A stretch of 64,000 nucleotides of DNA from the NCBI RefSeq assembly GCF_000686045.1, contig NZ_JMLV01000007.1, forward strand, positions 1-64,000, given 5' to 3'. Position 1 is the first letter of the stretch; each line of letters starts with the position of its first letter. Of this stretch, positions 28,110-36,680 are shown piece after piece. The notes below the pieces were generated by a model. That model was not told where the DNA came from. It worked only from the letters and a program-made list of their open reading frames with translations, and made no database searches. The stretch is from Fodinicurvata fenggangensis DSM 21160 (GTDB lineage Bacteria; Pseudomonadota; Alphaproteobacteria; Kiloniellales; DSM-21159). The translations under genes were made by a program, and so were the position numbers.

Positions 28110-29291
28110 ATGGAAATGCAGAACCTGGATAAACTCGTCAAATTCCGCCACGACATCCACCAGCATCCCGAACTGGGTTTCTGCGAGCATGAAACTTCAC
28201 GCAAGGTCCAGGCCTACCTGGACGATCTGGGCGTCGAGTATGTCTCTGGCATCGGCAAGACCGGTATCGTGGCCTGGATCAAGGGCAACACCGAAGGCAG
28301 CGACCGCACTGTGGGGCTGCGTGCCGACATGGACGCACTGCCCCTGGAGGAGACCAGCGGTGTCGAATATTCCTCCAAGAACAAGGGTTGCATGCATGCC
28401 TGCGGCCATGACGGCCACACCACCATGCTGCTGGGTGCCGTCGAGCACTTCCACAGCAACCGCGACTTCGCCGGCACCATCTATTTCGTCTTCCAGCCCG
28501 CCGAGGAAGGCGTGGGCGGCGGCAAGGCCATGGTCGACGACGGCCTGTTCGATCGCTTTCCCATGGACGAGATCTACGGCCTGCACAACTGGCCCGGCCT
28601 GCCGGTCGGCATGTTCGGTGTGATCCCCGGCCCGCTGATGGCCAGCGGCGACCGCATCGATGTCACGATTCACGGCAAGGGTGGACATGGCGGCCTGAAC
28701 CCGCATGGCTGCATCGATCCGGTCCGCATCGCGGCCGACTTCATCAACCGCGCCCATACCATCATTTCGCGCGAGGTCGATCCGCTCAGCCCGGCTGTGC
28801 TCAGCATCTGCGCCATCGAGAGCGGCGACATCAGCGGCTTTGCGGTCATCCCCGATACCGCTCGCATGAGTGGCACGCTGCGCAGCCTGGACAAGGATAC
28901 CCGCAAGGTCATGGTGGATGCGCTGGAGCGCCTGTCCAAAAGTCTGGAGGCCTATTACGGCTGCACCATCGACTTGAACATCGAAGACAAGTTCGAGGTC
29001 ACCTACAACGAGGAAGCGGCCACGGAATCCGCAATCAAGGTCATCCGCGAGACCTTCGGTGAAGAGACTCTGGCCCCGAACCACAAGCCAACCATGGGCG
29101 GCGAGGATTTCTCCTACATGCTGGCCGCCTGCCCCGGTGCCTACATCCACCTGGGATCAGGCGACGAGGAGCATACCCACGGTCTGCACAATCCAGGGTA
29201 TGACTTCAATGACAAGGCCATCCCCTTCGGTGTCGAGCTGCTGGCGGGTGTGGCCCTGGAATCCCTGGGCAAGCAGAACCGCCGCGGCTGA
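28110..29291 (+). CDS. M20 family amidohydrolase (hippurate hydrolase / N-acyl-amino acid hydrolase type)
   Basis: Metal-dependent amidohydrolase of 393 residues. The subfamily signatures are FRHDIHQHPELGF, GLRADMDALPLEETSG, CMHACGHDGHTTMLLGA (metal-binding Cys/His), FQPAEEGVGGGKAMVDDG and TMGGEDFSYML. The family cleaves N-acyl or indole-acetyl amino acids and hippurate. Start: ATG at 28110, after GTGAGGAAG; a second ATG two codons on is possible, and the longer frame from 28035 has no homology. A strong terminator follows. It is flanked on both sides by PAS_5 proteins on the opposite strand. Confidence 0.9.
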   Translation: MEMQNLDKLVKFRHDIHQHPELGFCEHETSRKVQAYLDDLGVEYVSGIGKTGIVAWIKGNTEGSDRTVGLRADMDALPLEETSGVEYSSKNKGCMHACGHDGHTTMLLGAVEHFHSNRDFAGTIYFVFQPAEEGVGGGKAMVDDGLFDRFPMDEIYGLHNWPGLPVGMFGVIPGPLMASGDRIDVTIHGKGGHGGLNPHGCIDPVRIAADFINRAHTIISREVDPLSPAVLSICAIESGDISGFAVIPDTARMSGTLRSLDKDTRKVMVDALERLSKSLEAYYGCTIDLNIEDKFEVTYNEEAATESAIKVIRETFGEETLAPNHKPTMGGEDFSYMLAACPGAYIHLGSGDEEHTHGLHNPGYDFNDKAIPFGVELLAGVALESLGKQNRRG

Positions 29292-29320
29292 GTTTTCCGA
29301 AACGGCCAACCGCAACGACA

Positions 29321-29346
29321 GGGGCCCGCTTCGCCGGGCCCCTTTT
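29321..29346 (+). terminator. Intrinsic terminator after M20 amidohydrolase
   Basis: GGGGCCCG (29321-29328) and CGGGCCCC (29335-29342) form an 8-bp GC stem with loop CTTCGC, followed directly by TTTT. It starts 29 bases after the stop codon. Confidence 0.85.
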
Positions 29347-29351
29347 GCGTG

Positions 29352-29867
29352 TCAGGACTCGAAAGCGTAGCAACAGAGAATGTGCGCAACCGGCCCGCCA
29401 TCCTGCTCGGCAAAAGCCACGGCCAAACGCCGATAGCCCACATGTCCGCGATCAAAGGTGGAAAGCGACCCCGCACTCAGAACCGGACGCGGATCTCGGA
29501 TCATGTCTTTCACCGCATCCTGAATCTGCGGAACCTCATCCGGGTTGCCCACCGTACTTAGGCGTACGCCGCGCAGGTTCGAGCCGGCCCGTTCCGCGAA
29601 ATCCTGTCCGACCAGGCGGAAGACAATGTCCTCCCCATCCCCCAGGACCTGCAACAGGACAATGCTGGCGACCCGTGTCCAGACCTCGAGCGGGTCGAAA
29701 CGGCTGCGTGCCGGCAGGCCCTGGACCGGCTTCAGGCGATACCAGTAGCCCAGAACATCCCTTTGCGCCTCGCTCATCTCGCGCGCGACCGTTTCCGGAA
29801 GGTCCTGCGGCTTGCAGGAACCTTTCCAGATCATGCGATACGGTTGAATGGTGAGCGGGTAGACCAT
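29352..29867 (-). CDS. PAS_5-type PAS domain protein (copy 2)
   Basis: Protein of about 171 residues with the same layout as the protein at 27328-27903: VLGYWYRLKPVQG, FDPLEVWTRVASIVLLQVLG, IVFRLVGQDFAERAGSNLRG and a closing HILCCYAFES. The start is uncertain. The open frame runs back to 29936, but that would read through the strong hairpin at 29895-29928, so I prefer ATG 29867; ATG 29834 is also possible. None of these has a good ribosome site. The role is not known beyond probable ligand or redox sensing. Confidence 0.68.
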   Translation of the reverse strand: MVYPLTIQPYRMIWKGSCKPQDLPETVAREMSEAQRDVLGYWYRLKPVQGLPARSRFDPLEVWTRVASIVLLQVLGDGEDIVFRLVGQDFAERAGSNLRGVRLSTVGNPDEVPQIQDAVKDMIRDPRPVLSAGSLSTFDRGHVGYRRLAVAFAEQDGGPVAHILCCYAFES

Positions 29868-29894
29868 GAGACGTTCGGACAGGACAGATGAAAC

Positions 29895-29928
29895 CAGCAC
29901 CGCAGCCGCAGAAAGGGCTGCGGTGCTG
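29895..29928 (-). terminator. Strong hairpin downstream of gcvP
   Basis: A perfect 13-bp inverted repeat, CAGCACCGCAGCC / GGCTGCGGTGCTG, with loop GCAGAAAG lies 74 bases after the gcvP stop. On the minus strand it is followed by GGTTTCATC, a weak U-tract. It is the likely end of the gcv transcript. Confidence 0.65.
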
Positions 29929-30001
29929 CAACTCAAATTAGTTCATCTGTCTGCGAACGACAACACACCCGATCATTGAGAGGCGATGCCGCCCGCTGTG
30001 G

Positions 30002-32887
30002 CTACTCCGCCGCTTCCTGATAGGCACTGAGCGGCGGACAGGTGCAGACCAGGTTGCGGTCGCCGGCCACGTTGTCGATACGGCCCACCGGCGGCCAATA
30101 CTTGGCTTCGCGCAGGCTGTTCAGCGGATAGGCCGCCTGGTCCCGGCTGTAGGCGTGGCTCCAGTCTTCGGACAGGACCGCCTCAGCCGTATGCGGGGCA
30201 TTGCGCAGCGGATTGTCCTCCTTGTCCGCCTCGCCCTTCTCGATGGCCGCGATCTCCTTGCGGATGGTGATCATGGCCTGGCAGAAGCGGTCCAGTTCGG
30301 CGCGGGATTCCGATTCCGTCGGCTCGGCCATCAGGGTCCCGGCCACCGGCCAGGACATGGTCGGCGCATGGTAGCCGAAGTCCATCAGGCGCTTGGCGAT
30401 GTCGTCCACGGAAATGCCCGCGGTGTCCTTGAAGTCGCGGGTGTCCAGGATGCACTCGTGCGCCACCAGGCCGTTGCGCCCCTTGTAGAGCACGTCGTAA
30501 TGCCCCTCCAGCCGCTTGGCCATGTAGTTGGCGTTCAGGATCGCCACCTGGCTGGCCTTCTTCAGACCCTCCGGTCCCATCAGGGCCAGGTAGGCCCAGG
30601 TGATCGGCAGGATTCCGGCGGAACCCCAGGGCGCAGCTGCCACCGGTCCCACACCGCTTTCCGGTCCGGCTTCCTTGACCACCGGATGGTTGGGCAGGAA
30701 GGGCGCCAGGTGATCGCGCACCCCGATGGGGCCGACACCCGGGCCGCCACCGCCATGGGGAATGCAGAAGGTCTTGTGCAGGTTCAGGTGCGCCACGTCG
30801 GGGCCGAACTGTCCCGGCTGGCAGAGGCCCACCATCGCGTTCAGGTTGGCGCCGTCCATGTAGACCTGGCCACCGTTCTCGTGAACGATCTCGCAGATGC
30901 GGCGGATCTCCTCCTCGAACACACCGTGGGTCGAGGGATAGGTCACCATGAGGGCGGCGAGGCTGTCGGCCTTGGCGCTGGCCTTCTTCTCCAGGTCGGC
31001 CAGGTCGATGTTGCCCTCTTCGTCGCAGCCGACGACCACCACGTCCATGCCGGCCATGATCGCGCTGGCCGGATTGGTGCCGTGGGCCGAGCTGGGAATC
31101 AGGCAGACGGTGCGCTGGTCGTCGCCGCGGCTGTCGTGATAGGCGCGGATGGCCAGCAGGCCGGCATATTCGCCCTGGCTGCCGGCATTGGGCTGCAGCG
31201 AGATGGCATCGAAGCCCGTGATGCGCGCCAGCCAATCCTCCAGGTCACCGATCAGCTCCATGTAGCCCGGCGCCTGGTCGGTCGGCGCGAAGGGGTGCAT
31301 GGCGGCGAATCCGGGCAAGGTGATGGCCATCATCTCGGCGGCCGCGTTGAGCTTCATGGTGCAGGAGCCCAGCGGAATCATCGAGCGATCCAGCGCGATG
31401 TCCTTCTCGCGCAGGCGACGCAGGTAGCGCAGCATCTCGGTCTCGGAGTGATAGCTGTTGAAGACCGGATGGGTCAGGTAGTCGCTCTTGCGCTGCAGGG
31501 CCTTGGGAATACCGCTGTCCGCTGCCTCGTCCAGCTTCAGGAGATCCAGGCCATGGTCCTGCTTGTCGGCAAAGACCGACAGGACCGCCTGGAGCGTCGC
31601 GCGCGTGGTGATTTCATCCAGCGAGATGCCCACATGCGAATCGTCTACCGGGCGCAGGTTGATTCCGGCCTCACGCGCACGCTGCAGGACTTCGGGACCT
31701 GCCTTCACGGTCAGGGTGTCGAACCAGCTGTCGTTGACGACCTCATAGCCCAGCTTGCCCAGCCCCTGGGCCAGGATGCCGGTGAAGCGGTGCACGCGAT
31801 TGGCAATCCGCTTCAGGCCCAGCGGACCGTGCCAGACGGCGTAGAAACCGGCGATCACCGCCAACAGGACCTGGGCCGTGCAGATGTTGCTGGTCGCCTT
31901 CTCGCGGCGAATGTGCTGTTCGCGGGTCTGCAGCGCCAGGCGCAAGGCCGGATCGCCGTTGCTGTCGGTGGACACCCCGACAATGCGGCCCGGCACCGAG
32001 CGCTTGTAGGCATCGCGCGTGGCAAAGAAGGCCGCGTGCGGCCCGCCGTAGGCCATGGGCACGCCAAAGCGCTGGGCACTGCCCACCACGATGTCCGCGC
32101 CCCACTCGCCCGGCGGCGTCAGCTTTAACAGGCTCAGCAGGTCACTGGCCACGGTCACCAGCGCGCCGCCCTCGTGACAGCGCTCCACCAGTTTGCCGTG
32201 GTCGCCGATGGTGCCGTAGGTGTTGGGGTATTGCAGGATGACGCCGAAGTAGTCGGAGGCATCGAAGTCGCTGTCCGGTGCGCCGATGTCCAACTCGATG
32301 CCCAGGGGCTTCGCCCGCGTCTTCAACACCGCCAGGGTTTGCGGGTGCATGTCGTCGGCCACGAAGCAGCGCGCGGATTTGCTCTTGCCCACACGCCGCA
32401 TCAGCGTCATGGCTTCCGCCACCGCCGTCGCCTCGTCCAGCATCGAGGCATTGGCCAGGTCCAGGCCCGTCAGGTCGACGACCATCTGCTGGAAGTTGAT
32501 CAGGGCTTCCAGGCGGCCCTGGGCAATCTCGGCCTGATAGGGGGTGTAGGCCGTGTACCAGCCCGGGTTTTCCAGCAGGTTGCGCTGGATGACCGGCGGC
32601 AGGATGCAGTCGTGATACCCTTGGCCGATCAACGATGTCAGCGGCTGGTTGCGGCCGGCCAGTTCGCGCAGCTTGGCCAGAACCTGGGCTTCGCTGCGGG
32701 CCTCTGGCAGGTCCGGCAGGTCAGTGCGAATCTTGCCGGGGACCGTCTTCTCGACCAGTTCGTCGAGCGACGACAGCCCGAGTGTCTTCAGCATGGCGAT
32801 GCTTTCGGCCTCATCGGGACCGATGTGCCGATTGGCGAAGTCGTCAGCGGCTTCCAGCTCGCTCAGCGTCGGGCGTGTCTCTGTCAT
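30002..32887 (-). CDS. gcvP: Glycine dehydrogenase (decarboxylating), P protein
   Basis: PLP enzyme of the glycine cleavage system that decarboxylates glycine and passes the aminomethyl group to lipoylated H protein. It is a single 961-residue chain, the fused alpha-beta form rather than split GcvPA/GcvPB. N-terminal half: [20 protein letters not shown] and [18 protein letters not shown]-terminal half: [15 protein letters not shown] and the PLP-lysine region [20 protein letters not shown]. Start at ATG 32887 behind AGGAGAA. Order gcvT-gcvH-gcvP on one strand behind a glycine riboswitch; the L protein gene is not in the window. Confidence 0.97.
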   Translation of the reverse strand: MTETRPTLSELEAADDFANRHIGPDEAESIAMLKTLGLSSLDELVEKTVPGKIRTDLPDLPEARSEAQVLAKLRELAGRNQPLTSLIGQGYHDCILPPVIQRNLLENPGWYTAYTPYQAEIAQGRLEALINFQQMVVDLTGLDLANASMLDEATAVAEAMTLMRRVGKSKSARCFVADDMHPQTLAVLKTRAKPLGIELDIGAPDSDFDASDYFGVILQYPNTYGTIGDHGKLVERCHEGGALVTVASDLLSLLKLTPPGEWGADIVVGSAQRFGVPMAYGGPHAAFFATRDAYKRSVPGRIVGVSTDSNGDPALRLALQTREQHIRREKATSNICTAQVLLAVIAGFYAVWHGPLGLKRIANRVHRFTGILAQGLGKLGYEVVNDSWFDTLTVKAGPEVLQRAREAGINLRPVDDSHVGISLDEITTRATLQAVLSVFADKQDHGLDLLKLDEAADSGIPKALQRKSDYLTHPVFNSYHSETEMLRYLRRLREKDIALDRSMIPLGSCTMKLNAAAEMMAITLPGFAAMHPFAPTDQAPGYMELIGDLEDWLARITGFDAISLQPNAGSQGEYAGLLAIRAYHDSRGDDQRTVCLIPSSAHGTNPASAIMAGMDVVVVGCDEEGNIDLADLEKKASAKADSLAALMVTYPSTHGVFEEEIRRICEIVHENGGQVYMDGANLNAMVGLCQPGQFGPDVAHLNLHKTFCIPHGGGGPGVGPIGVRDHLAPFLPNHPVVKEAGPESGVGPVAAAPWGSAGILPITWAYLALMGPEGLKKASQVAILNANYMAKRLEGHYDVLYKGRNGLVAHECILDTRDFKDTAGISVDDIAKRLMDFGYHAPTMSWPVAGTLMAEPTESESRAELDRFCQAMITIRKEIAAIEKGEADKEDNPLRNAPHTAEAVLSEDWSHAYSRDQAAYPLNSLREAKYWPPVGRIDNVAGDRNLVCTCPPLSAYQEAAE

Positions 32888-33034
32888 TCCAGTTCTCCTG
32901 CGGCCGTCCGTAACGCACGCGCGGGTGCGCCCGGCAGCCATTCTTCCAATAGGCAATCGCTGTGCCCCGCCCGAATGGTGGGGCTGCAGATCCGGGACCT
33001 GTCAATGGCGCGGGACCGAAGGGCCTCGCAGTGC

Positions 33035-33412
33035 TCAGTCCAGACCCTCGATGAACTTCTTGTAGGCGGCCTCGTCCATCAGCGCGTCCAGCTCGGAGCT
33101 GTCGGACAGCTTCAACTTGAAGAACCAGCCCTCGTTCTCCGGGTCTTCGTTGACCTTGCCAGGCTCTTCCTCAACGGCGCCATTCACTTCGGTCACCTCA
33201 CCGGACACGGCGGCATAGACCTCGCTGGCGGCCTTCACGGATTCGACCACGGCGGCCTCGTCGCCCTTGGACAGGCTCTTGCCGACGTCCGGCAGCTCCA
33301 CGAAGACCACGTCACCCAGTTGTTCCTGGGCATAGTTGGTGATGCCGATGGTGGCGTTGTCGCCATCGACCGCGATCCATTCGTGTTCGTCGCTGTAATA
33401 TGTCTTGCTCAT
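33035..33412 (-). CDS. gcvH: Glycine cleavage system H protein
   Basis: Lipoyl carrier of the glycine cleavage system, 125 residues. The lipoylated lysine is K60 in [20 protein letters not shown], and the start YYSDEHEWI and the region [14 protein letters not shown] are standard. It lies 37 bases after gcvT and 147 bases before gcvP. The gap to gcvP holds no gene; I see no clear terminator there. Confidence 0.97.
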   Translation of the reverse strand: MSKTYYSDEHEWIAVDGDNATIGITNYAQEQLGDVVFVELPDVGKSLSKGDEAAVVESVKAASEVYAAVSGEVTEVNGAVEEEPGKVNEDPENEGWFFKLKLSDSSELDALMDEAAYKKFIEGLD

Positions 33413-33449
33413 GATCTCGTCTCCCTGGGGGTTGCTCTGTTGTTTGAAG

Positions 33450-34562
33450 TCATCCGCGATAATAGCGGCGTTCGACGAAAGGCATCTTCGCCACTTTCAT
33501 CGGACGCTCACGACCGCGCACCACGGCCTTGATCTCGGTGCCGGGCTCCGACAGTTCTCGCGGCAGGTAGCCCATGGCCACCGGTGCCTCGGCCGAAGGT
33601 CCGTAACTGCCGCTGGTCACCGTACCGACCACATCGCCGGCCGCGTTCACCAGCTCCGCACCCTCGCGTACCGGCGCGCGGCCCTCACCGATAAGGCCCA
33701 CGCGGCGGCGTGGCGTCTTTTCGGCAATCTGCTTCAGAATGATGCTGTCGCCCGGAAAGCCGCCATCGGCCCGGCGGCTCTTGGCGATGGCCCAGGTCAG
33801 CGCCGCCTCGATGGGCGTCGTCGTCTCGTCGATATCGTGGCCATAGAGGCAGAGGCCCGCTTCCAGGCGCAGCGAATCGCGCGCACCCAGACCGATGGGC
33901 TTGACCCGTTGGTCGGCCAGAAGCTTGCGGGCGAAGGCCTCGGCCTGGTCGCCCGGGACAGAGATTTCGTAGCCGTCCTCACCGGTATAGCCCGAACGGC
34001 TGATGCGGCAGGGCACGCCGGCGATCTCCAGGTCGCGCATGGTCATGAAGCTCATGGTCGCCACCTCGGGCGCCAGTTCGGACAGCACGGCCGCCGCCTC
34101 CGGCCCCTGCAGGGCCAGCAGCGCCTTGTCGTTCTCCTCGACCACCTCGCAATCGGCCGGCAGGCCGGCCTTCAGATGCGCAATGTCCGACTGCTTGCAG
34201 GCGGCATTCAGCACCATGAAGACATGGTCGGAAAAGGGCGTGGCCATCAGGTCATCCAGGATTCCGCCCTTGTCGTTCAGCAGGAAGCTGTAATGCATGC
34301 GGCCCTCCTCGCTGTTCACGAGATCGGCCGGCAGGAGGGTTTCGACGGCGCGGCGGACATCGGGGCCCTTCACGCGGACCTGGCCCATGTGCGAAACATC
34401 GAACAGCCCCGCCGCAGAGCGGCAGTGCAGGTGTTCGGTCATGATTCCATCGGGGTATTGCACCGGCATGTCATAGCCGGCGAAGGGCACCATGCGCCCG
34501 CCCAGTTCAAGATGCAGGGCGTGAAGCGGTGTTCTGGCGAGGTCTTCCTTGGTATCCGTCAC
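33450..34562 (-). CDS. gcvT: Aminomethyltransferase, T protein
   Basis: Transfers the aminomethyl carbon from H protein to tetrahydrofolate, releasing ammonia. It has 370 residues. Family motifs: [74 protein letters not shown] and [12 protein letters not shown] near the C-terminus. I use GTG at 34562, seven bases after AAGGAT; the longer frame reads into the riboswitch and is not coding. First gene of the gcv operon. Confidence 0.95.
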   Translation of the reverse strand: MTDTKEDLARTPLHALHLELGGRMVPFAGYDMPVQYPDGIMTEHLHCRSAAGLFDVSHMGQVRVKGPDVRRAVETLLPADLVNSEEGRMHYSFLLNDKGGILDDLMATPFSDHVFMVLNAACKQSDIAHLKAGLPADCEVVEENDKALLALQGPEAAAVLSELAPEVATMSFMTMRDLEIAGVPCRISRSGYTGEDGYEISVPGDQAEAFARKLLADQRVKPIGLGARDSLRLEAGLCLYGHDIDETTTPIEAALTWAIAKSRRADGGFPGDSIILKQIAEKTPRRRVGLIGEGRAPVREGAELVNAAGDVVGTVTSGSYGPSAEAPVAMGYLPRELSEPGTEIKAVVRGRERPMKVAKMPFVERRYYRG

Positions 34563-34608
34563 ATCAGATCCTTCATGACAGTGAGCCCGGCCGCCGTACG
34601 GCGACATT

Positions 34609-34816
34609 GCCCCCTCTGTCCTCGGACCTGAGAGATTGGCCGGCACGACATCTTCGTGCGCGGCTTTCCCCATCGGTGTGAAACGTGACCGGGAACCCTG
34701 TCCGATCCCGTTTCAGCTTTCCAGAGGTGCCTGTTCCGTACGGTCCTGGATGCCTGAGAGTTTCCGGGGCGGTTGCTCCTTCGGCGCCGGGAAGCCGAAA
34801 CTTCCCGATCTCTCCC
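34609..34816 (-). ncRNA. Tandem glycine riboswitch
   Basis: Two glycine aptamers in series in the leader of gcvT. Aptamer 1 (about 34717-34816), read on the minus strand, starts GGGAGAGATC, has the core GCGCCGAAGGAGCAA and AAACTCTCAGGCA, and closes with CTCTGGAAAG. Aptamer 2 (about 34609-34710) has CACCGATGGGGAAAGCC, AATCTCTCAGGT and GAGGACAGAGGGGG. These are the conserved glycine-binding cores. Tandem aptamers usually turn on gcv expression when glycine is high. The expression platform must lie in the 46 bases before gcvT; I saw no clear terminator there, so translation control is possible. Confidence 0.93.
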
Positions 34817-34843
34817 ATACGAAACGTATAGACACTTGCTGCT

Positions 34844-34871
34844 AGGGTAGCGCCAACATCAGTGCTGTCAA
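34844..34871 (-). promoter_or_regulatory. Sigma-70-type promoter of the gcv operon
   Basis: On the minus strand TTGACA (34871-34866) is a perfect -35 box, followed after 16 bases by TACCCT (34849-34844) as -10. Transcription would start around 34837, about 20 bases before the first aptamer. Confidence 0.65.
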
Positions 34872-34926
34872 TCCTTTGGCGGACTCAGGCGCAGCTGCCT
34901 TACCGGCAGAATGCGAAAACCGACTC

Positions 34927-36609
34927 TCAAGCCTGCCGCTGCAGGGCCTGCTGGCGGTGGGCATCGCCGATGTTGTGCCGCGCCGTGAAGCTGTCGGGGT
35001 CGGCGGCCTGCCAGGCTAGGGCATAGGGCGTGTCCTCGGGCGCCTCCACCAGCTGGTTGCGCCCGACGAAGGGATAGATCTCGTCGGCCATGCGCGCGGC
35101 CGTGGGGCTGATCCGATGGAACAGGTGGTGCGGCTCAAGGTCGTGAATACGCTTGACCCCTGCTGAGGCTGCGATCTGGACTGCGGCAGCAACGGTTTTC
35201 TGGTGAAAACGTACCACCTGCTGGGCCTTGTCCTCGACCACCAGGCCACGCTGGCGACCCGGGTCCTGGGTGGCCACCCCCGTGGGGCAGGTATCGGTGT
35301 GGCAGCGCATGGACTGGATGCAGCCAACCGAGAACATGAAGGCGCGTGCCGCATTGGTCCAGTCCGCGCCCAGGGCAATGGCCTGGGCAATGCCGGTGCC
35401 GGAATGCACCTTGCCGCTGGCCCCAAGGCGCACGCGATCCTTCAGGCCGGCGCCGATCAGGGCATTGCGCACGATGACCAGGCCGTCGTTCAGGGGCTGG
35501 CCCACATGATTGCTGAGCTCGACTGGGGCGGCGCCGGTGCCGCCCTCGGCTCCGTCTACCACGATGTAGTCCAGGTAAATGCCCGAGGCCAGCATCGCCT
35601 TGACCAGGGCGAAGACCTCGTGGGGATGCCCGACACAGAGCTTGACCCCTACGGGCTTGCCCCCCGAGAGCTCGCGCATGCGTGCAGCGAACTCCAGCAG
35701 TTCGCGCGGGGTCGAGAAGGCCGAATGCCCGGCCGGCGAAACGCAATCCACGCCTACCTGTACCTTGCGGGTCTCGGCAATCTCCTGCGTCACCTTGGGG
35801 CCTGGAAGCACACCGCCGTGCCCGGGCTTCGCGCCCTGGCTCAACTTGATCTCGACCATCCGCACCTGGTCCGAACTGGCCGCTTCCTGGAAATGGTTCG
35901 GCTCGAACCGCCCCTGGTCGTCCCGGCAGCCGAAGTAGCCCGAGCCGATCTCCCAGATCAGGTCGCCACCGCCCTTGCGGTGATAGGGGCTGATGGCGCC
36001 TTCGCCTGTGTCATGGGCGAAGTTGCCCAGACGTGCACCGGTATTGAGCGCCTCGATGGCGCGCGCCGACAGGGCGCCAAAACTCATGGCCGAGATGTTC
36101 AGGATGGATGCGTTGTAAGGCTTTGAACACTCGGACCCACCGATATCCACGCGCGGATCCTCGCTTTCCGGCTCGGCCGGTGCCATGGAATGGGTCAGCC
36201 AGCGGTATTCGCTGGAATAGACGTCCAGTTCCGTGCCGAAGGGATGATTGTCCGCTTCGTCGCGGGCCCGCTGATAGACCAGCTTGCGTTGCTCGCGGTT
36301 GAAGGGCCGCCCCTCGCGATTGCCCTCGACAATGTAGGTGCGCAGGTAGGGCCGCAGGCTCTGGAAGAAATAGCGCGCCCAGCCCGCGCCCGGATAGTTG
36401 CGCAGGATCGCGAATCCCTTCTGCCGCACGTCATGGGCCGCCAGGGCCAAGACAGCCAGGCAGGGCAGCAGGCCCCACAGCCACGCGGCCTCCCACAGAC
36501 CGGCCAGCAGGAAAACGACAGCCAGGGCAGCGGCCAGGACCGGCACGATGGCCCGGCGGGCGCCGGGAAGCCCCCTGAAGGCGCTCAGGATGTTGTCCGA
36601 ATCACGCAT
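34927..36609 (-). CDS. Membrane-anchored FMN-binding glutamate synthase-like protein
   Basis: Protein of 560 residues. Two N-terminal hydrophobic helices (about 20-57) anchor it, and the rest is the FMN/3Fe-4S synthase domain of glutamate synthase: KPYNASILNISAMSFGALS, GEGAISPYHRKGGGDLIWEI, KLSQGAKPGHGGVLPG, VDGAEGGTGAAPVELSNHVG and the cluster motif CIQSMRCHTDTCPTGVAT. There is no glutaminase domain and no partner small subunit nearby, so it is not ordinary GltB. Relatives are often annotated FMN-binding glutamate synthase family, and some act in N-methylglutamate synthesis with other subunits. It probably shares a transcript with the PoxB-like gene 71 bases upstream. Role unproven. Confidence 0.85.
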   Translation of the reverse strand: MRDSDNILSAFRGLPGARRAIVPVLAAALAVVFLLAGLWEAAWLWGLLPCLAVLALAAHDVRQKGFAILRNYPGAGWARYFFQSLRPYLRTYIVEGNREGRPFNREQRKLVYQRARDEADNHPFGTELDVYSSEYRWLTHSMAPAEPESEDPRVDIGGSECSKPYNASILNISAMSFGALSARAIEALNTGARLGNFAHDTGEGAISPYHRKGGGDLIWEIGSGYFGCRDDQGRFEPNHFQEAASSDQVRMVEIKLSQGAKPGHGGVLPGPKVTQEIAETRKVQVGVDCVSPAGHSAFSTPRELLEFAARMRELSGGKPVGVKLCVGHPHEVFALVKAMLASGIYLDYIVVDGAEGGTGAAPVELSNHVGQPLNDGLVIVRNALIGAGLKDRVRLGASGKVHSGTGIAQAIALGADWTNAARAFMFSVGCIQSMRCHTDTCPTGVATQDPGRQRGLVVEDKAQQVVRFHQKTVAAAVQIAASAGVKRIHDLEPHHLFHRISPTAARMADEIYPFVGRNQLVEAPEDTPYALAWQAADPDSFTARHNIGDAHRQQALQRQA

Positions 36610-36680
36610 GTTTCCTGTTCCCGTCGTGTCTGTTCTACTGATTGACTTCTGGTTGACTGCTGCGCCGCTTCACGCAGGCC

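Noticed and set aside
34573-34818. 81-codon open frame on the minus strand before gcvT
   Set aside because: It lies entirely over the tandem glycine riboswitch, whose conserved cores explain the sequence; no protein match.
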